Positions 43,449 through 52,383 of a stretch of DNA of 52,807 nt are shown in pieces. How positions within the stretch are numbered: the stretch's first letter is position 1; every line of letters starts with the position of its first letter. The stretch lies in the NCBI GenBank assembly GCA_002696485.1, contig NZTP01000069.1, forward strand, positions 1-52,807, in the 5' to 3' direction. A program made the translations under genes and the position numbers. The stretch comes from Altibacter sp. GTDB taxonomy: Bacteria > Bacteroidota > Bacteroidia > Flavobacteriales > Flavobacteriaceae. Under the pieces are notes generated by a model. That model worked only from the letters and a program-made list of their open reading frames with translations. It searched no databases and was not told where the DNA came from.

Positions 43449-43467
43449 CTGAAGGGATTCCTTCAGA
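43448..43467 (+). promoter_or_regulatory. Second hairpin before rplC
   Basis: TCTGAAGG (43448-43455) and CCTTCAGA (43460-43467) form a perfect 8-bp stem with the loop GATT, 42 bp before the rplC start. It overlaps the T run of the preceding hairpin by one base, so the two could compete or act together. A protein-binding leader is possible. Confidence 0.45.
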
Positions 43468-43509
43468 ATGGATAAAAAGTGAATAATTAATAACTAATAA
43501 TAAATAAAT

Positions 43510-44121
43510 ATGTCTGGGTTAATTGGAAAAAAGATAGGGATGACCAGCATCTTTGACGAGAACGGAAAGAACATTCCGTGTACCGTGATCGAAGCAGGCC
43601 CCTGTGTTGTTACCCAAGTCAGAACCAAAGAGGTTGACGGGTACGAAGCTCTTCAACTTGGTTTCGATGACAAGAAGACTGTTACAAAAGCTGCCGAAGG
43701 GCATGCTAAAAAAGCAGGAACCGTTGCAAAACGCAAAGTCGTGGAATTCCAAGGATTTGAAGAAGATTACAAATTAGGTGATACCATCACCGTAGAGCAC
43801 TTTATTGAGGGAGAGTTCGTGGATATTTCAGGAACATCTAAAGGTAAAGGATTCCAAGGGGTTGTGAAGCGTCACAACTTTGGAGGAGTTGGGCAGGCGA
43901 CGCACGGTCAACACAACCGTTTGAGAGCTCCTGGTTCCATTGGTGCAGCATCTTATCCTGCGAGAGTATTCAAAGGAATGAAGATGGCCGGCCAAATGGG
44001 TAATGAAAAAGTGAAAGTTGAAAATTTAAGGGTTTTAAAAGTAGTTCCAGAAAAGAACCTACTAGTGGTTAAAGGATGTGTTCCCGGCCATAAGAACGCT
44101 TATGTAATGATTCAGAAATAA
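43510..44121 (+). CDS. rplC: 50S ribosomal protein L3
   Basis: A 203-residue L3, an early assembly protein near the peptidyl-transferase centre. The start [20 protein letters not shown] and the central [20 protein letters not shown] with [20 protein letters not shown] are the family signature. Its stop codon shares one base with the rplD start (TAATG), so translation is coupled. Confidence 0.98.
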   Translation: MSGLIGKKIGMTSIFDENGKNIPCTVIEAGPCVVTQVRTKEVDGYEALQLGFDDKKTVTKAAEGHAKKAGTVAKRKVVEFQGFEEDYKLGDTITVEHFIEGEFVDISGTSKGKGFQGVVKRHNFGGVGQATHGQHNRLRAPGSIGAASYPARVFKGMKMAGQMGNEKVKVENLRVLKVVPEKNLLVVKGCVPGHKNAYVMIQK

Positions 44122-44750
44122 TGAAGGTAGCTGTATTAGATCGTAACGGAAAAGACACGGGAAGAAAGGTTGAACTTTCTAAGGATGTGTTCGGAATTGA
44201 GCCTAACAATCACGCCGTATACCTGGATGTGAAGCAATATCTTGCCAATCAACGGCAAGGAACTCACAAGGCGAAGGAGCGTGCAGAGATTGCAGGGTCA
44301 ACCCGAAAGATAAAGAAGCAAAAAGGAACTGGTACGGCCCGTGCGGGTAGTATCAAGTCCGGTGTATTTAAAGGGGGTGGTAGAATGTTTGGTCCAAGAC
44401 CGCGTAACTACTCTTTTAAATTGAATAAGACATTAAAGCGTTTGGCGCGTCGTTCGGCCCTGAGTATCAAGGCAAATGATAAGGCAATTGTGGTGTTGGA
44501 AGACCTTAATTTTGATGCACCTAAAACAAAGGATTTTACCTCAGTTTTAAAGACCTTAGGGCTTGAAAACAAAAAATCTTTGTTTGTGTTGGGAGAGTTA
44601 AATAATAATGTATATTTGTCGTCTCGCAATTTGAAAGGTACTGAAGTTGTAACTAGCTCAGAATTAAGTACTTATAAAATTATGAATGCAAACAGCGTTG
44701 TGTTGTTTGAAGGTTCTTTGGAAGGAATTGAAACAAACTTAAGTAAATAG
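44121..44750 (+). CDS. rplD: 50S ribosomal protein L4
   Basis: A 209-residue L4. The exit-tunnel loop reads [20 protein letters not shown] with [12 protein letters not shown], as in other bacteria. In E. coli L4 represses the S10 operon by binding its leader; the hairpins before rplC are possible sites for a similar role here, which is inference. rplW follows 7 bp later. Confidence 0.97.
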   Translation: MKVAVLDRNGKDTGRKVELSKDVFGIEPNNHAVYLDVKQYLANQRQGTHKAKERAEIAGSTRKIKKQKGTGTARAGSIKSGVFKGGGRMFGPRPRNYSFKLNKTLKRLARRSALSIKANDKAIVVLEDLNFDAPKTKDFTSVLKTLGLENKKSLFVLGELNNNVYLSSRNLKGTEVVTSSELSTYKIMNANSVVLFEGSLEGIETNLSK

Positions 44751-44757
44751 AAACAAG

Positions 44758-45048
44758 ATGAATATCTTAATAAAACCTATAATTACGGAAAAAGCTACAC
44801 GTGATGCAGAAGACAAGAATGTTTTCGGTTTTGTAGTAAACCCAAAGGCGAACAAGGTAGAGATCAAAAAAGCGGTGGAAGCTGCTTATGGCGTTTCTGT
44901 TGAAAAAGTTCGTACAATAAATGTCCGCCCTAACAGGAAGACCCGATATACAAAAACGGGAATCCAAACTGGTAAAACAAATGCTTACAAAAAAGCAATT
45001 GTACAGGTGGCGGAAGGTGATACAATAGATTTTTACAGTAACATCTAA
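44758..45048 (+). CDS. rplW: 50S ribosomal protein L23
   Basis: A 96-residue L23 located at the tunnel exit, where it binds trigger factor and SRP. It begins MNILIKPIITEKATRDAEDK, and shows FGFVVNPKANKVEIKKAVEA and VRTINVRPNRKTRYTKTG. Normal length and position between rplD and rplB. Confidence 0.97.
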   Translation: MNILIKPIITEKATRDAEDKNVFGFVVNPKANKVEIKKAVEAAYGVSVEKVRTINVRPNRKTRYTKTGIQTGKTNAYKKAIVQVAEGDTIDFYSNI

Positions 45049-45074
45049 GTTCGCTTAGATTTAATTAGACAAAC

Positions 45075-45899
45075 ATGTCAGTAAGAAAATTAAAACCTAT
45101 CACCCCAGGTCAGCGATTTAGAGTTGTAAATGGATTTGACGCCATTACAACTGATAAGCCGGAGAAAAGTTTATTAGCTCCGAATAAAAGATCTGGTGGT
45201 AGAAACAGTCAAGGTAAAATGACCATGCGCTATATTGGTGGCGGTCATAAGAGAAAATATCGAATTATCGATTTTAAGCGTGACAAAGCGGGAATCCCTG
45301 CGACCGTCGCGACCATTGAATACGATCCTAACCGTACGGCTTTTATCGCTTTATTGAATTACCAAGATGGTGAAAAGCGGTATGTAATTGCACAAAACGG
45401 GCTACAAGTTGGTCAAAACATAGTTTCCGGTGAGAGCGTAGCTCCAGAGATTGGAAATGCTATGACACTTGCCAACATTCCATTGGGTACAATCATTTCT
45501 TGTTTAGAATTACGTCCCGGTCAAGGAGCTGTTATGGCACGTAGTGCCGGAGCATTTGCTCAATTGATGGCACGTGACGGGAAGTACGCTACTGTTAAGT
45601 TGCCTTCCGGGGAGACCCGATTGGTATTGGTTACCTGTATGGCGACCATCGGAGCTGTGTCAAACAGTGACCACCAATTGTTGGTGTCCGGTAAAGCAGG
45701 TCGTTCAAGATGGTTAGGCAGAAGACCTAGAACCAGACCGGTAGTAATGAACCCTGTTGATCACCCAATGGGTGGTGGTGAAGGTAAATCTTCCGGAGGT
45801 CACCCGCGTTCTAGAAACGGTATTCCTGCAAAAGGATATAGAACCCGTTCTAAAACGAAATCTAGTAACAAATATATAATCGAACGTAGAAAGAAATAA
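45075..45899 (+). CDS. rplB: 50S ribosomal protein L2
   Basis: A 274-residue L2, needed for subunit joining and peptidyl transfer. Family signatures are [20 protein letters not shown] and the C-terminal [20 protein letters not shown], including the conserved histidine linked with activity. It precedes rpsS by 3 bp. Confidence 0.98.
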   Translation: MSVRKLKPITPGQRFRVVNGFDAITTDKPEKSLLAPNKRSGGRNSQGKMTMRYIGGGHKRKYRIIDFKRDKAGIPATVATIEYDPNRTAFIALLNYQDGEKRYVIAQNGLQVGQNIVSGESVAPEIGNAMTLANIPLGTIISCLELRPGQGAVMARSAGAFAQLMARDGKYATVKLPSGETRLVLVTCMATIGAVSNSDHQLLVSGKAGRSRWLGRRPRTRPVVMNPVDHPMGGGEGKSSGGHPRSRNGIPAKGYRTRSKTKSSNKYIIERRKK

Positions 45900-45902
45900 G
45901 CT

Positions 45903-46181
45903 ATGGCAAGATCATTAAAAAAAGGACCTTACGTTCACTACAAGTTAGAGAGTAAAGTACAAGAGAATGTGGAATCTAACAAGAAGACCGTTATCAAAAC
46001 TTGGTCACGTGCTTCAATGATTACACCGGATTTTGTTGGGCAAACCATCGCAGTACACAACGGACGTCAATTTGTTCCCGTATATGTAACTGAGAATATG
46101 GTAGGACATAAACTAGGAGAATTTTCACCTACTCGATCATTCCGTGGTCATGCTGGTGCAAAAAACAAAGGAAAAAAATAA
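45903..46181 (+). CDS. rpsS: 30S ribosomal protein S19
   Basis: A 92-residue S19 of the small-subunit head. It starts [20 protein letters not shown] and has the typical [20 protein letters not shown] and [19 protein letters not shown]. Separated from rplV by 6 bp. Confidence 0.98.
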   Translation: MARSLKKGPYVHYKLESKVQENVESNKKTVIKTWSRASMITPDFVGQTIAVHNGRQFVPVYVTENMVGHKLGEFSPTRSFRGHAGAKNKGKK

Positions 46182-46187
46182 TAGGCC

Positions 46188-46598
46188 ATGGGAGTTCGTA
46201 AAAGAGAAAGAGCAGAGCAGATCAAGGAAGCAAAGAAGACAACATACTTTGCTAAGTTGAATAATTGCCCTACATCACCAAGAAAAATGCGCTTGATGGC
46301 GGATCTTATTCGCGGGGAAAAAGTAGACAAGGCACTAAATATTTTGAAGTTTAGTTCTAAGGAATCATCACGTCGTTTGGAGAAGCTTGTATTGTCTGCA
46401 ATTGCAAACTGGCAAGCAAAGAACGAAGATGCTTCTTTAGAAGATGCAGATCTTTTCATTAAAGAGATCCGTGTGGATGGCGGAACGATGTTAAAAAGAC
46501 TTCGTCCTGCACCACAGGGTCGCGCACACAGAATTAGAAAACGTTCCAACCACGTAACATTGGTTTTAGGAGCTAACGATAACACACAAAGCAATTAA
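46188..46598 (+). CDS. rplV: 50S ribosomal protein L22
   Basis: A 136-residue L22. The N-terminus ([20 protein letters not shown]) is extended relative to E. coli L22, as in other Bacteroidota. The tunnel loop contains [20 protein letters not shown], where changes affecting macrolide response arise elsewhere; here it is normal. rpsC follows 3 bp later. Confidence 0.97.
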   Translation: MGVRKRERAEQIKEAKKTTYFAKLNNCPTSPRKMRLMADLIRGEKVDKALNILKFSSKESSRRLEKLVLSAIANWQAKNEDASLEDADLFIKEIRVDGGTMLKRLRPAPQGRAHRIRKRSNHVTLVLGANDNTQSN

Positions 46599-46601
46599 TA
46601 A

Positions 46602-47327
46602 ATGGGACAGAAGACAAATCCAATCGGGAATCGCCTTGGTATTATTAGAGGATGGGAATCCAACTGGTACGGAGGTAACGACTACGGCGATAAATTAGCC
46701 GAAGACGACAAGATTAGAAAATATGTTCACGCTCGTTTAAGTAAAGCTAGTGTGTCTAGAGTGATTATTGAGCGTACGCTTAAGCTTGTAACCGTTACTA
46801 TTACCACTGCCCGTCCCGGTATCATTATCGGTAAAGGTGGACAGGAAGTAGACAAGTTGAAAGAAGAGCTTAAAAAGATCACAGGTAAAGAAGTACAGAT
46901 CAACATCCACGAGATCAAAAGACCAGAATTGGATGCGTACTTAGTAGCGGCAAGTGTTGCAAGACAGATCGAGAATAGAATCTCATACCGTCGAGCTATT
47001 AAAATGGCTATTGCTGCTGCCATGCGTATGAACGCAGAGGGTATCAAGATCCAGATCTCTGGACGATTGAACGGTGCAGAAATGGCACGTTCAGAATCGT
47101 ACAAAGATGGTCGTATTCCTTTATCTACATTTAGAGCTGATATTGACTATGCTTTAGTTGAGGCACACACTACCTATGGTAGATTGGGTGTTAAAGTATG
47201 GATTATGAAAGGCGAAGTATACGGAAAGAGAGAGCTTTCTCCTTTAGTTGGTTTGACCAAAAAGGGCGGAAAGAGCGGAAATTCCACAGGACGAGCAGGC
47301 AATAACAAAGCCCGTCGTAGAAAGTAA
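46602..47327 (+). CDS. rpsC: 30S ribosomal protein S3
   Basis: A 241-residue S3 at the mRNA entry site. It begins [20 protein letters not shown], has the KH domain with [20 protein letters not shown], and [20 protein letters not shown]. The C-terminus is basic (KARRRK). Normal length and place between rplV and rplP. Confidence 0.98.
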   Translation: MGQKTNPIGNRLGIIRGWESNWYGGNDYGDKLAEDDKIRKYVHARLSKASVSRVIIERTLKLVTVTITTARPGIIIGKGGQEVDKLKEELKKITGKEVQINIHEIKRPELDAYLVAASVARQIENRISYRRAIKMAIAAAMRMNAEGIKIQISGRLNGAEMARSESYKDGRIPLSTFRADIDYALVEAHTTYGRLGVKVWIMKGEVYGKRELSPLVGLTKKGGKSGNSTGRAGNNKARRRK

Positions 47328-47345
47328 TTTTTTAAATAGAAGAAA

Positions 47346-47765
47346 ATGTTACAACCTAAGAGAACAAAGTACCGTAAAATGCAAAAAGGCCGTATGAAAG
47401 GGAATGCTGGTCGTGGTAATCAGCTTGCCTACGGAACCTTTGGTATCAAGTCTTTAGATTCAAACTTCTTGACAGCACGTCAAATTGAAGCAGCGCGTAT
47501 CGCCGCTACCCGATATATGAAAAGAGAAGGTTCTATCTGGATCATGATTTTTCCGGATAAGCCAATTACAAAGAAACCTCTTGAAGTACGTATGGGTAAG
47601 GGTAAAGGAGCTGTAGAATATTGGGCAGCCGTTGTAAAGCCGGGTCGAATTTTGTTTGAAGTTTCCGGAGTTCCTTTGGAAACAGCAAAAGAAGCATTGC
47701 GCCTTGCAGCTCAAAAGCTTCCTGTGAAAACGAAATTTATTATGTCTAGAGATTATCAAGCTTAA
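47346..47765 (+). CDS. rplP: 50S ribosomal protein L16
   Basis: A 139-residue L16 near the A-site tRNA. It starts [20 protein letters not shown] and shows [20 protein letters not shown] with [20 protein letters not shown], all typical. rpmC starts 11 bp later. Confidence 0.98.
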   Translation: MLQPKRTKYRKMQKGRMKGNAGRGNQLAYGTFGIKSLDSNFLTARQIEAARIAATRYMKREGSIWIMIFPDKPITKKPLEVRMGKGKGAVEYWAAVVKPGRILFEVSGVPLETAKEALRLAAQKLPVKTKFIMSRDYQA

Positions 47766-47776
47766 TTTTTACAAAG

Positions 47777-47968
47777 ATGAAACAATCAGAGATAAACGAA
47801 GCGTCAACAGCGGAGCTACAAGAGAAACTTGCTGAATCTAAAAAGGCATATACAGACCTTAAAATGGCACACACCATTTCACCGTTGGAAAATCCAATTC
47901 AATTGAGAAGACATAGAAGAACTATGGCTAGAATTGCGACAGAACTAACTAAAAGAGAAGTACAATAA
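47777..47968 (+). CDS. rpmC: 50S ribosomal protein L29
   Basis: A 63-residue L29, a two-helix protein at the tunnel exit beside L23. Sequence features: EINEASTAELQEKLAESKKA and NPIQLRRHRRTMARIATEL, the usual second-helix signature. It is followed by rpsQ after 17 bp. Confidence 0.96.
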   Translation: MKQSEINEASTAELQEKLAESKKAYTDLKMAHTISPLENPIQLRRHRRTMARIATELTKREVQ

Positions 47969-47985
47969 CGGTACGAAGCTGAAAG

Positions 47986-48246
47986 ATGGAAGAAAAAAGA
48001 AACTTAAGAAAAGAACGTATAGGAGTAGTTACCAGTAACAAAATGGAAAAATCCATTGTGGTTTCTGAAGTAAAGAAAGTAAAACATCCTATGTACGGAA
48101 AGTTCGTTTTAAAAACGAAGAAATACGTAGCACACGACGAAAAGAACGACTGTAACGAAGGAGATACTGTAAAGATCATGGAAACACGACCTTTAAGTAA
48201 AACCAAATGTTGGAGGTTAGTAGAAATAATTGAAAGAGCGAAGTAA
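47986..48246 (+). CDS. rpsQ: 30S ribosomal protein S17
   Basis: An 86-residue S17, a primary 16S binder with an OB fold. Typical parts are [20 protein letters not shown] and [20 protein letters not shown] with [20 protein letters not shown]. It lies 2 bp before rplN. Confidence 0.97.
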   Translation: MEEKRNLRKERIGVVTSNKMEKSIVVSEVKKVKHPMYGKFVLKTKKYVAHDEKNDCNEGDTVKIMETRPLSKTKCWRLVEIIERAK

Positions 48247-48248
48247 TC

Positions 48249-48617
48249 ATGATACAACAAGAATCAAGACTAAAAGTAGCAGACAACACCGGCGCTAAAG
48301 AAGTGCTAACAATTAGAGTGTTGGGCGGTACAAAAAAGAGATATGCTTCTATTGGAGATAAGATTGTAGTGACTGTTAAGGAAGCTACTCCCAACGGAAA
48401 CATTAAAAAAGGTGCCGTTTCTACTGCAGTAGTGGTACGTACCGTGAAAGAAGTAAGACGTCCCGATGGATCGTACATTCGTTTCGACGATAATGCATGT
48501 GTGTTGTTGAACCCACAAGGGGAGATGCGAGGAACACGTGTCTTTGGTCCGGTGGCAAGAGAGCTTCGTGACAAACAATTTATGAAAATAGTATCATTGG
48601 CACCCGAGGTGCTTTAA
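48249..48617 (+). CDS. rplN: 50S ribosomal protein L14
   Basis: A 122-residue L14, part of the intersubunit bridge. It starts [20 protein letters not shown] and ends [12 protein letters not shown], with [20 protein letters not shown] in the middle. All are family signatures. It heads the spc-type gene set in enterobacteria, but no separate promoter is visible here. Confidence 0.98.
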   Translation: MIQQESRLKVADNTGAKEVLTIRVLGGTKKRYASIGDKIVVTVKEATPNGNIKKGAVSTAVVVRTVKEVRRPDGSYIRFDDNACVLLNPQGEMRGTRVFGPVARELRDKQFMKIVSLAPEVL

Positions 48618-48628
48618 TACGAATCAAG

Positions 48629-48943
48629 ATGGCAAAGCTTAAAATAAAATCAGGGGATACCGTAGTAGTTACGGCCGGAGAACACAAAGGTTCCGAAGGG
48701 AAAGTGCTTAAGGTACTCCTTGATAAAAACAAAGCAATAGTGGAGGGAGTAAATACTGTGAAAAAACATGAGAAGCCAAGTGCGGCAAACCCTCAAGGTG
48801 GAATCACAGAAAAAGAAGCTCCTATTCATATTTCAAACCTATCGCTGGTAGATCCTAAATCCGGAGAACCGACACGCGTAGGGTACAGAATGGAAGATGG
48901 TAAAAAAGTACGATTTTCTAAAAAATCGAATCAAGTATTATAG
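48629..48943 (+). CDS. rplX: 50S ribosomal protein L24
   Basis: A 104-residue L24, an assembly initiator with a KOW motif ([20 protein letters not shown]). The later stretch [20 protein letters not shown] fits the family. It precedes rplE by 2 bp. Confidence 0.97.
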   Translation: MAKLKIKSGDTVVVTAGEHKGSEGKVLKVLLDKNKAIVEGVNTVKKHEKPSAANPQGGITEKEAPIHISNLSLVDPKSGEPTRVGYRMEDGKKVRFSKKSNQVL

Positions 48944-48945
48944 TT

Positions 48946-49497
48946 ATGGGATATACACCAAGACTTAAGGAAGAGTACAAGAGCAGAGTAATTAATGCTC
49001 TTACAGACGAGTTTGGATACAAAAATGTAATGCAAGTACCAAAACTAGAGCGCATCGTTGTGTCTCGTGGTGTAGGTGCCGCAGTTGCAGATAAGAAACT
49101 TATCGACTACTCTGTAGATGAATTGACAAATATTACCGGGCAAAAAGCCGTTGCGACAATTTCCAAAAAAGACGTTGCAACCTTTAAGCTTCGTAAGGGA
49201 ATGCCTATTGGAGCGATGGTGACATTGCGAGGGGAGCGTATGTACGAGTTTTTAGATAGACTTGTTACTTCTGCTTTGCCAAGGGTACGTGATTTTAACG
49301 GGATCAAAGCCACAGGTTTTGACGGAAGAGGAAATTACTCTTTGGGAATTACCGAACAAATCATTTTTCCTGAAATCGATATCGATAAAGTAAAAAAGAT
49401 CGAAGGGATGAATATTACTTTCGTTACTTCTGCTGAAACCGATAAAGAAGCAAAAGCATTACTAACAGAACTAGGATTACCTTTTAAAAAGAACTAA
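48946..49497 (+). CDS. rplE: 50S ribosomal protein L5
   Basis: A 183-residue L5, which binds 5S rRNA in the central protuberance. It shows [40 protein letters not shown] and [20 protein letters not shown] with [17 protein letters not shown]. Normal length. rpsN follows 3 bp later. Confidence 0.98.
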   Translation: MGYTPRLKEEYKSRVINALTDEFGYKNVMQVPKLERIVVSRGVGAAVADKKLIDYSVDELTNITGQKAVATISKKDVATFKLRKGMPIGAMVTLRGERMYEFLDRLVTSALPRVRDFNGIKATGFDGRGNYSLGITEQIIFPEIDIDKVKKIEGMNITFVTSAETDKEAKALLTELGLPFKKN

Positions 49498-49500
49498 GAG

Positions 49501-49770
49501 ATGGCTAAAGAATCAATGAAAGCCCGCGAGGTGAAAAGAGCTAAAATGGTAGCAAAGTATGCTGAAAAACGCAAAGCTTTAAAAGAAGCTGGCGATTGGG
49601 AAGGCCTACAAAAATTACCAAAGAACGCTTCTCCGGTACGTCAACACAACCGTTGTAAGTTAACCGGAAGACCAAAAGGGTATATGAGAGTTTTTGGAAT
49701 TTCACGTGTTATGTTTCGTGAAATGGCCAATCAAGGTCTTATCCCTGGTGTTAGAAAAGCAAGTTGGTAA
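49501..49770 (+). CDS. rpsN: 30S ribosomal protein S14, zinc-free form
   Basis: An 89-residue S14 of the long, zinc-independent (C-minus) type: it has a single cysteine ([10 protein letters not shown]) instead of the four that bind zinc in the short form. It ends [11 protein letters not shown], the usual terminus. After it the tight gene packing breaks: an 85-bp gap with a two-part hairpin precedes rpsH. Confidence 0.97.
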   Translation: MAKESMKAREVKRAKMVAKYAEKRKALKEAGDWEGLQKLPKNASPVRQHNRCKLTGRPKGYMRVFGISRVMFREMANQGLIPGVRKASW

Positions 49771-49788
49771 ATTTATAAACTGGTAGCA

Positions 49789-49835
49789 GGTTTGTCACCA
49801 TGGTCCCGATAGCTTTCGGGATATTGACGAAAACC
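49789..49835 (+). promoter_or_regulatory. Two-part hairpin between rpsN and rpsH
   Basis: An outer stem pairs GGTTTGTCA (49789-49797) with TGAC-GA-AAACC (49825-49835, two bulged bases). An inner stem pairs TCCCGA (49804-49809) with TCGGGA (49816-49821) around TAGCTT. It ends 20 bp before the rpsH start. It has no T run, so it is not a standard terminator. It is either a small dispersed palindrome or an mRNA structure that controls rpsH translation. Confidence 0.55.
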
Positions 49836-49855
49836 ATTACCGCAAACAAAAGGAA

Positions 49856-50257
49856 ATGACAACAGATCCAATCGCAGATTATCTAACACGAGTTAGAAAT
49901 GCAGTAAAAGCAGGACACCGCGTAGTTGAGGTGCCGGCTTCAAATCTAAAAAAAGAGATTACAAAGATCTTGTTCGATCAAGGTTTTATCTTAAGCTACA
50001 AATTCGAAGACGATAAAGGTCCACAAGGTGTTATCAAGATCGCTTTGAAATACGATAAGCTTACAAAAGATCCGGTGATCAAGAAGATTCAAAGAATTAG
50101 TAAACCCGGTTTACGTAAATATGCAAGTTCTAACGAGATCCCTCGTATCCTAAACGGTTTGGGTATTGCCATCGTGTCTACTTCAGCAGGAGTAATGACA
50201 GGAAAGCAAGCGAAAGCTCAAAACGTTGGTGGTGAAGTATTGTGTTACGTATACTAA
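49856..50257 (+). CDS. rpsH: 30S ribosomal protein S8
   Basis: A 133-residue S8, a central-domain assembly protein. It begins MTTDPIADYLTRVRNAVKAG and ends with TGKQAKAQNVGGEVLCYVY, both typical. In E. coli S8 represses the spc genes by binding mRNA near rplE. Here the structured gap just upstream is a candidate for a comparable function, which is inference. Confidence 0.98.
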   Translation: MTTDPIADYLTRVRNAVKAGHRVVEVPASNLKKEITKILFDQGFILSYKFEDDKGPQGVIKIALKYDKLTKDPVIKKIQRISKPGLRKYASSNEIPRILNGLGIAIVSTSAGVMTGKQAKAQNVGGEVLCYVY

Positions 50258-50275
50258 CAATAAAGACAAGAAGAA

Positions 50276-50818
50276 ATGTCAAGAATAGGTAATAACCCGG
50301 TAGCAATTCCAGAAGGAGTTACAGTTGAAATAAAAGACAATGTAATTACCGTTAAAGGAAAATTAGGTGAGTTAACTCAGGAATATTCTGATGTAACCAT
50401 CAAAGTAGAAGACGGTAATGCATACGTGGAACGTCCCAGTGATGCAAAGAATCACAAAGCCAAACACGGGCTATACAGAGCACTTATCTACAACATGATA
50501 GAAGGAGTTTCTAAAGGATGGACAAAAGAATTGGAACTTGTAGGGGTTGGATATCGTGCCTCTAATCAAGGTCAGAAATTAGATTTGGCAGTTGGTTACT
50601 CTCACAATATTGTGTTGGAAGTCGCTCCTGAAGTAAAGGTGGAAACAGTTTCTGAAAAAGGAAAGAACCCCATCGTTAAATTAACATCGCACGACAAACA
50701 ATTGGTAGGACAGATCGCGGCTAAGATCCGCGGTTTCCGTAAGCCGGAACCTTACAAAGGAAAAGGGATCAAGTTTGTTGGTGAACAATTAAGAAGAAAA
50801 GCAGGTAAATCTGCATAA
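50276..50818 (+). CDS. rplF: 50S ribosomal protein L6
   Basis: A 180-residue L6 near the factor-binding site. It shows the two repeated domains: [20 protein letters not shown] and [20 protein letters not shown], then the signature [20 protein letters not shown]. rplR follows 11 bp later. Confidence 0.98.
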   Translation: MSRIGNNPVAIPEGVTVEIKDNVITVKGKLGELTQEYSDVTIKVEDGNAYVERPSDAKNHKAKHGLYRALIYNMIEGVSKGWTKELELVGVGYRASNQGQKLDLAVGYSHNIVLEVAPEVKVETVSEKGKNPIVKLTSHDKQLVGQIAAKIRGFRKPEPYKGKGIKFVGEQLRRKAGKSA

Positions 50819-50829
50819 TAAATAGAGTT

Positions 50830-51186
50830 ATGGCATTATCAAAACAAGATAGAAGAAATCGTCTACGTTTTAGAATACGTAAAACTATTTCAGGAACAGA
50901 ACAACGCCCGCGTTTGGCTGTTTTCAGAAGCAATAAAGAGATTTATGCGCAACTTATCGACGATGTGAACGGTAAAACAATTACCGCTGCATCATCAAGA
51001 GATAAAGATATTGACGCTGCAAAAGCAAACAAGACCGATGTAGCGAAATTAGTAGGAAAAGCCATCGCTGAAAAAGCGCAAAAAGCAGGTGTAGATACCG
51101 TAGCTTTTGACAGAGGAGGTTATCTATATCACGGAAGAGTAAAATCATTAGCTGAAGGAGCACGCGAAGGCGGCCTTAAATTCTAA
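50830..51186 (+). CDS. rplR: 50S ribosomal protein L18
   Basis: A 118-residue L18, a 5S rRNA binder. It has [20 protein letters not shown] and [20 protein letters not shown], and ends [20 protein letters not shown] followed by EGGLKF. All typical. rpsE follows 5 bp later. Confidence 0.98.
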   Translation: MALSKQDRRNRLRFRIRKTISGTEQRPRLAVFRSNKEIYAQLIDDVNGKTITAASSRDKDIDAAKANKTDVAKLVGKAIAEKAQKAGVDTVAFDRGGYLYHGRVKSLAEGAREGGLKF

Positions 51187-51191
51187 GTAGT

Positions 51192-51716
51192 ATGTATCAA
51201 GATTATAAAAACGTAGAATTAGTAAAACCAGGAGGTCTGGAATTAAAAGACCGTTTAGTAGGCGTACAGCGTGTTACTAAAGTAACTAAAGGAGGTAGAG
51301 CCTTCGGATTTTCGGCTATTGTTGTAGTTGGTGATGAGAACGGAGTTGTAGGACACGGTCTTGGAAAATCTAAGGATGTGGCAAGTGCGATCGCAAAAGC
51401 GATTGAGGATGCCAAGAAGAACCTTGTTCGTATTCCTTTGAACAAAGCCACACTGCCTCACGAACAAAAAGGAAAGTATGGTGGAGCACGCGTAAACCTG
51501 TTGCCGGCAGCTCCCGGTACAGGGGTAATTGCTGGAGGTGCTGTACGTGCGGTATTGGAAGCAGTGGGAGTACACGATGTATTGTCGAAATCCCAAGGAT
51601 CTTCCAATCCACACAACGTGGTAAAAGCAACGTTTGATGCCTTATTGCAATTGCGTAGCGCACAAACTGTAGCCGACCAACGAGGAATCTCCATGGAGAA
51701 ATTGTTTAAAGGTTAA
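51192..51716 (+). CDS. rpsE: 30S ribosomal protein S5
   Basis: A 174-residue S5, important for decoding accuracy and mRNA unwinding. It contains [20 protein letters not shown] and [20 protein letters not shown], then [20 protein letters not shown]. These are the double-stranded-RNA-binding and S5 C-terminal signatures. rpmD starts 11 bp later. Confidence 0.98.
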   Translation: MYQDYKNVELVKPGGLELKDRLVGVQRVTKVTKGGRAFGFSAIVVVGDENGVVGHGLGKSKDVASAIAKAIEDAKKNLVRIPLNKATLPHEQKGKYGGARVNLLPAAPGTGVIAGGAVRAVLEAVGVHDVLSKSQGSSNPHNVVKATFDALLQLRSAQTVADQRGISMEKLFKG

Positions 51717-51727
51717 ACCAAAGAAAA

Positions 51728-51907
51728 ATGGCAAAGATTAAAGTAACAAAGGTAAAGAGTGCTATCAATCGCACACAGACCCAAAAGAGAACGCTTGAAG
51801 CGTTAGGTCTTCGTAAAATCGGCCAAACGATCGAGCATGAGGATACGCCAGCGGTTCTTGGTATGATAAAAAAAGTTAATCACCTAGTTTCAGTAGAAAC
51901 TAAATAA
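51728..51907 (+). CDS. rpmD: 50S ribosomal protein L30
   Basis: A 59-residue L30, read directly from the sequence between rpsE and rplO. It starts MAKIKVTKVKSAINRTQTQK and contains LEALGLRKIGQTIEHEDTPA, the family signature, then VLGMIKKVNHLVSVETK. Length and place are normal. Confidence 0.96.
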   Translation: MAKIKVTKVKSAINRTQTQKRTLEALGLRKIGQTIEHEDTPAVLGMIKKVNHLVSVETK

Positions 51908-51917
51908 GATAAAAACA

Positions 51918-52370
51918 ATGGATTTAAGTAACTTAAAACCTGCAGAAGGTTCGGTTAGTAACAAAGGGAAGCGCGTTGGGCGCGGTCAAGGTTCCGGAAA
52001 AGGTGGAACAGCGACCCGTGGTCACAAAGGAGCTAAATCTCGTTCTGGATATTCCAAGAAACTTGGTTTTGAAGGTGGACAAATGCCTTTACAGCGTCGA
52101 GTGCCTAAGTTTGGTTTTACTAACATTAACCGTAAGGAGTATCAGGGAATCAATCTGGATACACTTCAGCAGTTAGTAGATGATAAAAAGATAAAAGATA
52201 CTGTAGATTTTGAAACCCTTGTTGGTTTAGGTCTTGCTGGTAAGAACGATATGGTGAAGATCTTGGGGAGAGGAGAGTTGAAAGCAAGTTTAAAAGTATC
52301 TGCTCACAAGTTTACTGCCGCTGCAGCAAAAGCTATTGAAGCTGCTGGTGGTGAAGTAGTAACATTGTAA
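51918..52370 (+). CDS. rplO: 50S ribosomal protein L15
   Basis: A 150-residue L15, a late assembly protein. The N-terminus is the glycine- and arginine-rich extension GKRVGRGQGSGKGGTATRGH, and the signature GFEGGQMPLQRRVPKFGF follows. It precedes secY by 13 bp in the order conserved across bacteria. Confidence 0.98.
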   Translation: MDLSNLKPAEGSVSNKGKRVGRGQGSGKGGTATRGHKGAKSRSGYSKKLGFEGGQMPLQRRVPKFGFTNINRKEYQGINLDTLQQLVDDKKIKDTVDFETLVGLGLAGKNDMVKILGRGELKASLKVSAHKFTAAAAKAIEAAGGEVVTL

Positions 52371-52383
52371 TCCAAGAATACCG

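Larger units (their letters stand above)
43321..43509 (+). other. Structured intergenic region between rpsJ and rplC
   Basis: The 189-bp gap holds three hairpins in a row (43338-43356, 43417-43448 and 43448-43467), then an A/T-rich leader before rplC. An overlapping 68-codon frame that starts inside rpsJ has no similarity that I recognise. No TAnnTTTG box is found, so whether rplC has its own promoter is open. Confidence 0.6.

Noticed and set aside
43280-43486. 68-codon gene between rpsJ and rplC
   Set aside because: It overlaps the end of rpsJ in another frame, spans the terminator-like hairpin and looks like no known protein.
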